Positions 51,437 to 59,595 of a DNA stretch of 64,000 nucleotides are shown here, one piece after another. Under the pieces are notes generated by a model. The model saw only the letters and a list, made by a program, of their open reading frames with translations. It searched no databases and was not told the DNA's origin. A program made the position numbers and the translations under genes. Within the stretch, counting starts at the first letter, position 1. Every line of letters begins with the position of its first letter. Source of the stretch: AC-32 sp963728765 (GTDB lineage Bacteria; Actinomycetota; Thermoleophilia; Gaiellales; Gaiellaceae); contig CAVSKX010000002.1 in assembly GCA_963728765.1 (NCBI GenBank), positions 744,001-808,000 on the forward strand, in the 5' to 3' direction.

Positions 51437-52117
51437 ATGTCAACCGTCCTTGTCGTCGACGACGAGCCGATGGTGCGGGACGTCGTCACGCGCTACCTCG
51501 AGCGCGACGGCCACCGTGTCCTGACGGCCGAGGACGGCGACGCCGCGCGCGGCCTGATCGAGCGCGAGCGGCTGAGCCTCGTCCTGCTCGACGTGATGCT
51601 GCCCGGCGAGACCGACGGCCTCGCGCTGTGCCGCTGGATTCGCGCAAGCTCCGAGCTGCCCGTGATCCTCCTGACCGCGCGCGTCGAAGAGGCCGACCGC
51701 ATCGTCGGCCTCGAGCTCGGCGCCGACGACTACGTGACGAAGCCTTTCTCCCCGCGTGAGCTGGCGACGCGGGTGAAGACGGTTCTCCGCCGCGCCGGCT
51801 CTGGCCGGCCGCCACGCGAACGAATCTCGGTCGGCTGCCTGGAGCTCGACGCGGCGCGGCGTGAGGCACGGCGGGACGGCGATCTGATCGCCCTCACCGC
51901 GAAGGAATTCGATCTGATCTGGTTCCTCGCCTCCAACGCGGGGCGCGTCTTCTCGCGGGATCAGCTGATGCGCCGGGTCTGGGGCTACTCGGCCGCGTTC
52001 GACACCGGGACGGTGACGGTCCATATCCGCCGCCTGCGCGAGAAGCTCGAGTCCGACCCCTCACGGCCCGAGCTGCTGGAAACCGTCTGGGGCGCCGGCT
52101 ACCGGGTGCGCTCGTGA
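51437..52117 (+). CDS. OmpR-family response regulator
   Basis: A 226-residue protein. The receiver domain (1-120) has the acidic pocket VVDDEP, phosphoacceptor D52 in LLDVMLPG, Thr in LLTARVEE and Lys in VTKPFSP. A C-terminal winged helix (about 130-226; ALTAKEFDLIWFLASNAGRV, VTVHIRRLREKLESDPSRPE) binds DNA. GTGA overlap couples it to the kinase gene. Likely targets are its own promoter and the divergent propeller gene, which share a repeated site. Confidence 0.95.
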   Translation: MSTVLVVDDEPMVRDVVTRYLERDGHRVLTAEDGDAARGLIERERLSLVLLDVMLPGETDGLALCRWIRASSELPVILLTARVEEADRIVGLELGADDYVTKPFSPRELATRVKTVLRRAGSGRPPRERISVGCLELDAARREARRDGDLIALTAKEFDLIWFLASNAGRVFSRDQLMRRVWGYSAAFDTGTVTVHIRRLREKLESDPSRPELLETVWGAGYRVRS

Positions 52118-53130
52118 GCATCAGGGCCCACCTCGCCCTCCTCGCCGTCGCGGCTGTCTGCCTCCCCGTCGCGGTGGTCGTCGGTTCCGGCCTTGTCATG
52201 TTCGGGATGCACGACGAGCGCAAGTTCTGGCTGGTCGTGGCCGTTTCGACGCTCTTTGCCCTCGCCGGCGCGCTCCTTCTGGGGAGAAAGATCCTGAGGC
52301 CGCTCGACCAGCTGCGATCGGCGTCGACCCGGCTCGCGGGCGGAGACCTGAGCGCGCGAGCGGCGGAATCGGGGCCTCGCGAGCTGCGCGAGCTCAGCGT
52401 GTCGTTCAACCAGATGGCGTCGAACCTCGAGCAGCTCTTCGACGCGCGACGCGAGCTCGTCGCCTGGGCGAGCCACGACCTGCGCACGCCGCTTGCTTCC
52501 TTGCGCGCGATGGTCGAGGCGCTCGAGGACGGGCTCGCGACACCGGACGAGTACCTGCCGGCGGTCCGCGCGCAGACGGAGATCCTCACGCGGCTCGTCG
52601 AGGACCTCTTCGAGCTCGCGCTGATCGACGCGGGCGCGCTGACGCTGGAGCTGCGGGACACCTCCCTTTGCGAGCTCGTCTCATCGTGCGTCGACGCGCT
52701 CGAGGCCGACGCGCGCGCGCACGACGTCCGTCTCGACCCACGGCTCGATCCTTCGGACCCGGCCGTCCGGGTCGCGCCGGACAAGGTTCAGCGCGTGCTG
52801 CTCAACCTGGTGAACAACGCGGTCCGGCACTCCCGGCCGAGCGGCGCCGTCGCGGTCGTGGTCGAACGGGACACCGACCACGTCCTGGTGGCGGTCGAGG
52901 ACGACGGCGACGGCTTCGACGGTGATACCGAGCTGCGGATGTTCGAGCGGTTCTGGCGCGCGGACGAGTCGCGCACGCAAGCCAGCGGCGGCTCCGGGCT
53001 CGGCCTCGCGATCGCACAGGGCCTCGTCGAAGCGCACGGCGGCCGGATCTGGGCGGAGAACCGCGCGGGAGGCGGCGCCCGGGTGGCCTTCACGCTCCCG
53101 CTCGCCGGTTCGTCGTCAACGGCCGGCTAG
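52114..53130 (+). CDS. Sensor histidine kinase
   Basis: A 338-residue protein with two membrane helices (about 7-29 and 37-57) and only a very short loop between them, so an extracytoplasmic sensor domain is absent and the signal is probably membrane-based. HAMP (58-110), HisKA with H121 (WASHDLRTPLASL), and HATPase with the N box NLVNNAVRHS, EDDGDGFDG (G1) and GSGLGLAIAQ (G2) follow. GTG 52114 overlaps the regulator's stop. It ends on CTAG shared with acyP. Confidence 0.94.
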   Translation: MSIRAHLALLAVAAVCLPVAVVVGSGLVMFGMHDERKFWLVVAVSTLFALAGALLLGRKILRPLDQLRSASTRLAGGDLSARAAESGPRELRELSVSFNQMASNLEQLFDARRELVAWASHDLRTPLASLRAMVEALEDGLATPDEYLPAVRAQTEILTRLVEDLFELALIDAGALTLELRDTSLCELVSSCVDALEADARAHDVRLDPRLDPSDPAVRVAPDKVQRVLLNLVNNAVRHSRPSGAVAVVVERDTDHVLVAVEDDGDGFDGDTELRMFERFWRADESRTQASGGSGLGLAIAQGLVEAHGGRIWAENRAGGGARVAFTLPLAGSSSTAG

Positions 53131-53393
53131 CGCACGGCGAAACGCATGAGCCCTTCGGGCTCCTCGTCGGCCACGTCGACACGATCCGCCACCGCGCCGC
53201 GCGGGCCTTCGCGGCAGAAGCGGATGAGCGAGTCGACCGCCTCCGGGTCGCCCTCGAACACGGCCTCGACGGTGCCGTCCGGGCGATTCGACACCCAGCC
53301 GGCGACTCCGCGCGACTGCGCTGCGCGCGCGACCGAGTAACGAAAGCCGACTCCCTGCACGCGGCCGTGGACGATCACTCGGCGTCGAATCAC
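53127..53393 (-). CDS. acyP: Acylphosphatase
   Basis: An 88-residue ferredoxin-like enzyme hydrolysing acyl phosphates. The signature RVIVHGRVQGVGFRYSVARA contains the phosphate loop and catalytic Arg, and GWVSNRPDGTVEAVFEGDPE holds the catalytic Asn. Length is normal for the family. GTG 53393 is the start. Its stop overlaps that of the histidine kinase gene by CTAG. Confidence 0.97.
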   Translation of the reverse strand: MIRRRVIVHGRVQGVGFRYSVARAAQSRGVAGWVSNRPDGTVEAVFEGDPEAVDSLIRFCREGPRGAVADRVDVADEEPEGLMRFAVR

Positions 53394-53449
53394 GGGCGGA
53401 GCTTAGGAGGGATTGTCGGAACCCTGCTCGTCGCCTAGGGTTGCTGCGG

Positions 53450-55324
53450 ATGGATGCCGTCGCCGCCGCCGCGGGCAAGGTCACGCCCGAGCAGACGATG
53501 GCGTTGCTGCGGCCGGACGAGGTCGCGCTCTCGCCGGACGGCTCCCGGATCGCGTTCACCGTCGCCGCTTCGTTCCGCGAGCAGGGCAAGGCGATCGAAA
53601 GGCAGCTCTGGGTCGGCGAGGTCGACGGCGACGTGCAGGCAGGCTCGGCGGGATCCCACCCGCGGTTCTCGCCGGACGGGTCGCGGCTGGCCTACGCCTC
53701 CGACCGCGGCCACGAGGGCCGGCTGTCGGTGTGGATCGACGACGGCGAGGTCGGCGAGGTCCCGGGCTCGGTCGAAGACATCTGCTGGTCGCCCGCGGGC
53801 GACCGCCTGCTGGTGCTCGCGGCCGACATGGGCGCCGACATGGCGGGCGCACAGTCGGCCAAGAAGATCGAAGAGGCGGGCGCGGAGGAGCAGGACCCCA
53901 AGGTCATCCACCCGGCTCGGTTCTGGCGCCGACTCTGGCTGATCGACCCAGCGAGCGGCGAGACGCACGACGTCACGCCCGAGGGCGTGAACGTGTTCGA
54001 GTTCGGCTGGGCCGGCGGCAAGGTCGCCGCGGTCTGCACCGACGAGCCGTCGGAGAGCGCGTGGTACGACGCGTGGATCGGCCTGATCGACCTCGATGAG
54101 CACACGTTTGAACGCGTGCACATGCCGAAGTGGCAGCTCCAGGCGCCACGCATCTCGCCGGGCGGACGGGTCGCGTTCGTGGAGGGCTTCTCGTCCGACC
54201 GCGGCACCCTCACCGGCACCGTCCACGTCCTCGGCCAGGGCCCGCTCGCGCCGGAGCTGCACGCGACGTCGATCGACTTCGCCGACGAGGACTCGCTCTG
54301 GGTCGCCGGCTGGCGCCGTGCGGGCTCGTTCGCCGGGCGCCTCTCGCTCGACGGCTCGTTCGACGAGGTCGTGGGCGGAGACGGCACGCTCGGGCCGCGG
54401 TACTGCCCGGCCGTCGCCGCCAGCGCCGACGGGTCCCGCGTGGCAACCGCCTGGGACAGCCCCGGCGAGCCGCCCGAGGTTGCGCTGTTCGAGAATGGCA
54501 CGCGCCGGACGCTGACTGCTCTGAACGCCGAAGTGGCCCCGCAGCTCGCGACGATCGAGTGGCGCACCCACCGCTGGGAGTCGTTCGACGGGCTCGAGAT
54601 CGAGGGCCTGCTCGCGCTTCCCCGCACCCGCGGCGAGGGGCCGCTGCCGCTCGTCGTGGACGTCCACGGCGGCCCGACCGGCTCGTGGTCGTGGTCGTTC
54701 GCGCCGGCCTACGGGTTCCCGCAGCTGCTGACGAGCGCCGGCTACGCGGTGCTCCTGCCGAACGTGCGCGGCAGCGTCGGGTGGGGGCCGGAGTTCGCGG
54801 AGGCCAATCTCGGCGACATGGGCGGCGGCGACCTCCAGGACATCCTGACGGGCATCGACGCGCTCGTGCGCGAGGGCCTGGTCGACGACGGACGGGTCGC
54901 GATCACCGGCGGGAGCTACGGCGGCTTCATGTCCTGCTGGGCCGTGACACAGACCGACCGCTTCGCCGCCGCGCTGCCGATGGCGGTCGTCACCGACTGG
55001 GTCAGCTTCCACTTCACGACGAACATCGGCCAGTTCGACCGGCTCTACCTCCAAGCTGATCCGTCGGACCCGGAAGGCGAGTACACGCGGCGCTCGCCCA
55101 TCTATCACGCGCAGAGGTGCACCACGCCGACGCTGATCCTCCACGGCGAGGACGACCTCTGCACGCCCCTCGCGCAGGCGGTGGAGTTCTACAACGCGCT
55201 CGTCGAAGCCGGTTGCGAGACGGAGCTCGTCGTCTTCCCGCGTGAGGGTCACGGCTGGACCGAGCGCGACCACCAGAGCGACGGCTGGTACCGCATGCGC
55301 GACTGGCTCGCGCGATACGTCTAA
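53450..55324 (+). CDS. S9-family prolyl oligopeptidase-like serine peptidase
   Basis: A 624-residue cytosolic enzyme. An N-terminal beta-propeller (about 1-370; ALSPDGSRIAFTVAASFREQ, HPRFSPDGSRLAYASDRGHE) precedes the alpha/beta-hydrolase domain. The nucleophile is in TGGSYGGFMS, the Asp in LHGEDDLCTP, and the His in PREGHGWTERD; the oxyanion HGGPTGSW is also present. It resembles acylaminoacyl-peptidases. ATG 53450 is preferred over TTG 53441, with TAGGGT 8 nt upstream. Confidence 0.94.
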   Translation: MDAVAAAAGKVTPEQTMALLRPDEVALSPDGSRIAFTVAASFREQGKAIERQLWVGEVDGDVQAGSAGSHPRFSPDGSRLAYASDRGHEGRLSVWIDDGEVGEVPGSVEDICWSPAGDRLLVLAADMGADMAGAQSAKKIEEAGAEEQDPKVIHPARFWRRLWLIDPASGETHDVTPEGVNVFEFGWAGGKVAAVCTDEPSESAWYDAWIGLIDLDEHTFERVHMPKWQLQAPRISPGGRVAFVEGFSSDRGTLTGTVHVLGQGPLAPELHATSIDFADEDSLWVAGWRRAGSFAGRLSLDGSFDEVVGGDGTLGPRYCPAVAASADGSRVATAWDSPGEPPEVALFENGTRRTLTALNAEVAPQLATIEWRTHRWESFDGLEIEGLLALPRTRGEGPLPLVVDVHGGPTGSWSWSFAPAYGFPQLLTSAGYAVLLPNVRGSVGWGPEFAEANLGDMGGGDLQDILTGIDALVREGLVDDGRVAITGGSYGGFMSCWAVTQTDRFAAALPMAVVTDWVSFHFTTNIGQFDRLYLQADPSDPEGEYTRRSPIYHAQRCTTPTLILHGEDDLCTPLAQAVEFYNALVEAGCETELVVFPREGHGWTERDHQSDGWYRMRDWLARYV

Positions 55325-55409
55325 GAAAATCCGCGGCGATATTCCCCTTGCGCGCGTCGTTATCAGCGTGTATTGTCCGTCGCCTAATTCCGGGAAAGGA
55401 GGAGCTTAC

Positions 55410-55538
55410 TTGAACGGTCACCTTACGAAGAACCGCCAGATCGTCTGCTCCCGCCCGGCGAACGTGTTCGCCAACGTGGAGTGGCGTGACAGCGGTCTCG
55501 TCCTTCGGGAAGTCCTCACGTGGAGGCGCTCCGGCTAG
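55410..55538 (+). CDS. 42-residue small protein with own promoter and terminator
   Basis: TTG 55410 follows an excellent AAAGGAGG (55396-55403). The product (MNGHLTKNRQIVCSRPANVF, ANVEWRDSGLVLREVLTWRR and SG) is soluble and basic, with one Cys, and has no family I know. A promoter (TTGCGC, 17 nt, TATTGT) lies just upstream and a GNRA-loop terminator begins 29 nt after the stop, so it looks like an intact monocistronic gene. It could be a toxin-like or regulatory microprotein, but nothing in it tells which. Confidence 0.55.
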   Translation: MNGHLTKNRQIVCSRPANVFANVEWRDSGLVLREVLTWRRSG

Positions 55539-55567
55539 ACGCAAGCACCAGAGCGACGTCCACGAGG

Positions 55568-55594
55568 GCGACCCGGAAGGGTCGCTTTCGTCGT
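55568..55594 (+). terminator. Intrinsic terminator with GGAA tetraloop and T-rich tail
   Basis: GCGACCC (55568-55574), loop GGAA, GGGTCGC (55579-55585), then TTTCGTCGTTT. It is a 7-bp GC-rich stem with a U-tract, unusually canonical for this genome. Confidence 0.8.
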
Positions 55595-55828
55595 TTCTGA
55601 GACGAAAACGAGCCGGAGGCACGAGAAAGGAGCACGAGCGTGTCACTCAGCTCCAAGACATAGCCCGAGTCGACCCGACTCGGAGCAGCGGCTCACCGAA
55701 GGAATGAGCAAGCGCAATTGACGTGATAATTCGGCGTTAGCGATAGCATCGCATTTTTCGGCAGCCTCCTGTTTCGCCCGGCTCGACTCGCACAGCGATC
55801 GAGACCACAGCGAGAGGAGGTGTTCGAG

Positions 55829-56017
55829 GTGCAGTACTACGATTCCGAGGTCCACCGTCAGCGCCAGAAGGAGCGCATGTCGGAGATGCGGGACGAGTAC
55901 CAGCGCGTCCAGGCGGCCGGCGAGTCGCGGGCGCGGAGCCGGATGAGGCGATACGCGCAGGCCGCGTGGTCGCACATGCCGATCCACCCGAGGCGCGCAC
56001 CCGTCTACCGCGCATGA
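55829..56017 (+). CDS. 62-residue charged small protein
   Basis: GTG 55829 (MQYYDSEVHRQRQKERMSEM) follows GAGGAGGTG; GTG 55820 is an alternative start. The N-terminal 40 residues form a highly charged amphipathic helix or coiled coil (RQRQKERMSEMRDEYQRVQA), and the tail is basic and aromatic (AAWSHMPIHPRRAPVY). Family unknown. It may bind nucleic acid or a membrane. It lies downstream of a short reading frame and two hairpins (55640-55752). Confidence 0.6.
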   Translation: MQYYDSEVHRQRQKERMSEMRDEYQRVQAAGESRARSRMRRYAQAAWSHMPIHPRRAPVYRA

Positions 56018-56093
56018 GATGGCGCCTGCCACCAGAGCCGCGCGTCGTTCGAGGAATCCGTGACCTCGAGGCGCGCGGCTCTGTGCTTTCAGC

Positions 56094-56933
56094 TCATCCT
56101 GAGCCCGCCTTCAGCGCGACAAAGGCCGCGACGTCACGGATCTGTTCCGGGCTCAGCTGATCCGCGAACGCGGGCATGCTGCCGCCCCCCTGCTCGACGC
56201 GAGCCCGCACCGTCTCGAAGTCGGGCCGCGCGTCGTCGAGGTTCGGGCCGATCTGGCCGCCGGCGCCGGCTGCCTTCAACGTGTGGCACGAGCCGCAACC
56301 GGCGGTCTTGAAGACCGTCGCACCGGCCGTCACGTTCGCCTCCCCTGGGACGGTCGAAGTGTGCGTTGTCGCGGGGGCCGGCGCCGCCGTGTTCTGGCCG
56401 TACAGCCAGAGCGCGCTCGTCCACCAGGCGCCGATCAGCACCGCGAAGAGCAGCCCGCCGGCGATCGGCAGCACCAGGCGCGGGAACCGGTGCAGCCGCA
56501 CGATCGTCACCTTGGCCGCGAAGGCGCCGTAGACGGCGCACCCGAACAGCGAGTGCGCGAGCACGCGCGTCGTCGGCGAGCGGAAGCCGAGCTTGAAGAT
56601 GCAGTGGTAGGCGACGGGAAGCGTGCAGAGGAAGGCGAGCCGGCCTGACCAGCGGTGCACCGGGTTCACCCAGGCGGGCTTCTCCCACGGCAGCCTGCGG
56701 AAGATCCACGCAGCGGTGAAGATCTGGAAGCACGCGAGCACCAGGGCTGCGCTCGCGAACGCCGCCTTCATGTGCAGCGTGTCGTCGAAGAAGAGCCGGA
56801 AGTAGCCCTTCGCGCGCGGATCGTGCGCCGCGAGCAGCCCCGCCGTCAGCGAGCCGAGCGCGAACGCGACGAGCGGCGCGGCGAGCCAGCGGTACGACCG
56901 CTGCTCCGGAGCGACGGCGGCGAGCTCCCCCAC
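56094..56933 (-). CDS. Membrane protein fused to C-terminal c-type cytochrome
   Basis: A 279-residue protein. Six or so membrane helices (about 15-195) with conserved His (WVNPVHRWSGRLAFLCTLPV, YHCIFKLGFRSPTTRVLAHS) suggest a haem-b-binding DUF6529-like domain. A cytochrome c domain follows (KTAGCGSCHTLKAAG, CxxCH haem site; axial Met in GSMPAFADQLS). It probably passes electrons between the quinone pool and an external acceptor. No oxidase genes are adjacent. Confidence 0.82.
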   Translation of the reverse strand: MGELAAVAPEQRSYRWLAAPLVAFALGSLTAGLLAAHDPRAKGYFRLFFDDTLHMKAAFASAALVLACFQIFTAAWIFRRLPWEKPAWVNPVHRWSGRLAFLCTLPVAYHCIFKLGFRSPTTRVLAHSLFGCAVYGAFAAKVTIVRLHRFPRLVLPIAGGLLFAVLIGAWWTSALWLYGQNTAAPAPATTHTSTVPGEANVTAGATVFKTAGCGSCHTLKAAGAGGQIGPNLDDARPDFETVRARVEQGGGSMPAFADQLSPEQIRDVAAFVALKAGSG

Positions 56934-57008
56934 GGCGCTATCGAATCGCAGTTGCGCCGGTGAGGCAACCGCGGGGCGGCCCGGGCGCCGCCACCCCGCA
57001 GGGAACGC

Positions 57009-57249
57009 CTACGCGAGCGTCTCGCAGAGGTTCTCGATCGTGCCTTGGTGCACGAACGACCCCGGCACCGGGATGCCGTTCGCGTCGTCGAGGCTCGTCG
57101 CCCGCGTCGTCAGCTGGCCGTTGATGGTGACACGGCCGTCGCTGAAGGTGACCACCTTCTGGCGCTGCGGGCCGACGGCCTCGAGCAGCACTGGGAAGTC
57201 GCAGACGCCGTCGAACTCGCGCGGCCCGGCAATCGAACGATCCTCCCAC
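57009..57249 (-). pseudogene. Fragment of a secreted protein gene, 5' end missing
   Basis: An open frame reads SIAGPREFDGVCDFPVLLEA, KVVTFSDGRVTINGQLTTRA and GTIENLCETLA to the stop at 57009. The coding-like sequence begins upstream of the first usable start (GTG 57191) without a signal peptide, directly after the ABC permease stop. It appears to be the C-terminal end of a protein whose start was lost. Two Cys remain. Family not recognised. Confidence 0.45.
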
Positions 57250-57264
57250 GACTCTCGGACGGTG

Positions 57265-58068
57265 TTAGGGCACCTCCAGGTCGCGGCGCTCCACCAGCAC
57301 CGCCCCTGCTGCGACAGCCGCTAGCGCGCCGGCAAGCACGACGAGGACGCCAAGGCCGTCCACGCCGTCCTGCAGCGGCGACGAGCCGATCAGCCAGAAC
57401 GGTGACAGGAAGCGCAAGGGGTCGAGCCAGCCCGCCAGGTCGTGCAGGCCGCTGACCAGGTAGGCGGCGGCCGCGTAGCCCGCGGGAACGGCGATCGCGA
57501 GGAGCTTGCTCGGGACCGACGCGCCGACGGCGAGTGCAAGCCCGCCGTAGAAGAGTCCAAGGGCGGCGAGACTGCCGATGGCCGCGGCCAGCCGCCAGAA
57601 GCCGAGATCGAGCCCGAACACCGGGTCGAGCACGAGCAGGGCCAGGAAGCCCGCGGCGGAGAGGATCAGGATCTCGGCGGCCACGGCCGCAGCCTTGGCG
57701 AGCACGGTGCTGCGCCGCCGCACCGGGTACGAGAGCAGGAGCTCCAACCGGCCGGTCTCCTCTTCGCCCGCGAACGTGCGCGCCCCGGAGCCGATCGCCA
57801 GGACGAGCACCAGCAGCGGCAGCATCAGGCTGAACAGCTCGGCGTCGATGAAGCCCGCGCCGGAGCTGAGGTCTCCCGCCGAGCTGATCCCGAAGAGGGA
57901 CTTGAGCGCGTCCGGGTAGTTCTTGACCAGGTCCGTGAAGGCCTCGGACCCCTTGATCGACGGGAAGATCGACGCCACGAGCAGGCAGTAGCCGGCGATC
58001 CCGAGGCACCAGCCGGCGAGGGCGCGGCGGTGGTCGGCGAGGCCGCGACGAGCGAGCTCAGCCGCCAT
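57265..58068 (-). CDS. ABC-2 type transporter permease
   Basis: A 267-residue protein with six membrane helices (around 19-36, 85-105, 130-152, 160-182, 190-210 and 240-258) and the motif EEETGRLELLLSYPVRRRST before helix 3, typical of ABC-2 permeases. ATG 58068 lies inside the ATPase gene (11-nt overlap). Together they form a two-gene exporter, cargo unknown. Confidence 0.9.
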   Translation of the reverse strand: MAAELARRGLADHRRALAGWCLGIAGYCLLVASIFPSIKGSEAFTDLVKNYPDALKSLFGISSAGDLSSGAGFIDAELFSLMLPLLVLVLAIGSGARTFAGEEETGRLELLLSYPVRRRSTVLAKAAAVAAEILILSAAGFLALLVLDPVFGLDLGFWRLAAAIGSLAALGLFYGGLALAVGASVPSKLLAIAVPAGYAAAAYLVSGLHDLAGWLDPLRFLSPFWLIGSSPLQDGVDGLGVLVVLAGALAAVAAGAVLVERRDLEVP

Positions 58069-58963
58069 TCGGCTCCTCCTCGTACAGCTCGAGGAACAGC
58101 TCCTCGAGGTCGGCCGGCTGCGAGACGAGGTCGACGACGGGGTGGCGCGCCGCCTCTTTCACGATCCCGTCCATCGCCCGCTCGGGCGCGGATAGGCGGA
58201 GTATCCGGCCGTCGGCGCGCTCGACGCGGACATCGTCGAGCCGCTCGAACGGCCCCGCGTCCGCAGGCTCGTCGAAGACGATCGCCACGTGTCGCAGGGC
58301 ACGCTCGCGCAGGCGCTCGACCGCGTCCACGTCCACGAGCCGGCCCGCGCGGATGATCCCGATGCGGTCGGCGACGTGCTGCACCTCGTCGAGCGAGTGC
58401 GAGGACAGGAAGACCGTCCGCCCCTCCCCTGCGGTCTCGCGAACGAGCGAGCGGAACTCGGCCTGCAGCAGCGGGTCGAGGCCGCTCGTCGGCTCGTCCA
58501 GGATCACGAGCTGCGGCCGGTGCATGAACGCCTGCACGACGCCGACCTTCTGGCGGTTGCCCTTCGAGAGCTGTCGGATCGGCCGGTCGAGGACCACGCC
58601 GAAGCGCTCGCACAGCCGGTCGCGCAGCCCGGCGTCGACGCTTCCACGCAGGCGTGCGAGCGAGTCGAGCTGCTCGCGAGCGGTCATGCGGTCGTTCAGC
58701 CGCAGGTCGCCGGGCAGGTAGCCCAGGTGCCGCCGCGCCTCGACGCTGTCCCGCTGCGTGTCGAGCCCGAGCACGAAGGCGTGGCCCGCCGTCGGGCGGA
58801 TCAGGTCGAGCAGCATGCGGATCGTCGTGCTCTTGCCGGCGCCGTTCGGTCCCAGGTACCCGAACACCTCGCCCGGCTCGACGCGGAGGTCGAGGCCTGC
58901 GACCGCCCGTACGTCGCCCGCGAAGGTCTTCGTCAGGCCGTGCGTCTCGATGGCGGCGGCCAC
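58058..58963 (-). CDS. ABC transporter ATP-binding protein
   Basis: A 301-residue ATPase: Walker A YLGPNGAGKSTTIRMLLD, signature RQLSKGNRQKVGVVQAFMHR, Walker B LVILDEPTSGLDP, and H-loop SSHSLDEVQHVADRI. The C-terminal 80 residues form the DUF4162-like extension of drug/lipid exporters. GTG 58963 is the start, as the longer frame overlaps the divergent hydrolase antisense. It pairs with the downstream ABC-2 permease. Confidence 0.95.
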   Translation of the reverse strand: MAAAIETHGLTKTFAGDVRAVAGLDLRVEPGEVFGYLGPNGAGKSTTIRMLLDLIRPTAGHAFVLGLDTQRDSVEARRHLGYLPGDLRLNDRMTAREQLDSLARLRGSVDAGLRDRLCERFGVVLDRPIRQLSKGNRQKVGVVQAFMHRPQLVILDEPTSGLDPLLQAEFRSLVRETAGEGRTVFLSSHSLDEVQHVADRIGIIRAGRLVDVDAVERLRERALRHVAIVFDEPADAGPFERLDDVRVERADGRILRLSAPERAMDGIVKEAARHPVVDLVSQPADLEELFLELYEEEPNGG

Positions 58964-58981
58964 CGGAGCAGAATATGGGCG

Positions 58982-59563
58982 ATGCTCGAGCTCGACACTC
59001 CTCACGGACCTGCGCGGGCGCACCTCCACCCGGTCGACTCGCCTGCAGGCCTGCTCGTGCTCGGGCACGGAGCGGGCGGCGGGGTCGGATCGCCCGACCT
59101 CGTGGGCGCCACGGACGCGGCGCGCGAGGCCGGCCTGAGCGTGGCGCTCGTCGAGCAGCCGTACCGCGTCGCCGGGAGGCGCTCGCCCGCGCCGGCCACG
59201 CAGCTCGACGCGGCCTGGGTCTCGGTGATCTCACAGCTCCCGGTCGAAGGACTGCCGTTGCTCGTGGGCGGCCGCTCGGCGGGAGCGCGGGTCGCGTGCC
59301 GCACCGCCGCCGAGGTCGGAGCGGCGGCCGTGCTGTGCCTCGCGTTCCCGCTTCACCCGCCCGGAAAGCCGGAGAAAAGCCGACTCGAGGAGCTCGACGC
59401 GGTCGAGGTGCCGACCCTCGTCGTGCAGGGCGAGCGCGACCCCTTCGGACTTCCTCCTCCGGCCCCGAACCGAACTGTCGTCACCATCCCGGGCACGCAT
59501 TCGCTGCGGAGCAGCTCAACCGTTGCGGCGGTCGTGCGTGAGTGGCTCGAGTCGCACCCCTAA
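58982..59563 (+). CDS. KANL3/Tex30-like alpha/beta-hydrolase
   Basis: A 193-residue small hydrolase: GLLVLGHGAGGGVGSPDLVG (oxyanion), LLVGGRSAGARVACRTAAEV (GxSxG nucleophile), VPTLVVQGERDPFGLPPPAP (acid) and TIPGTHSLRSS (His). This is the KANL3/Tex30 group of dienelactone-hydrolase-like proteins. ATG 58982 is only 18 nt from the divergent ABC gene start. Confidence 0.88.
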   Translation: MLELDTPHGPARAHLHPVDSPAGLLVLGHGAGGGVGSPDLVGATDAAREAGLSVALVEQPYRVAGRRSPAPATQLDAAWVSVISQLPVEGLPLLVGGRSAGARVACRTAAEVGAAAVLCLAFPLHPPGKPEKSRLEELDAVEVPTLVVQGERDPFGLPPPAPNRTVVTIPGTHSLRSSSTVAAVVREWLESHP

Positions 59564-59595
59564 CCTGGGGACGTTTCCGGAGTCGAAGTGGTCAC

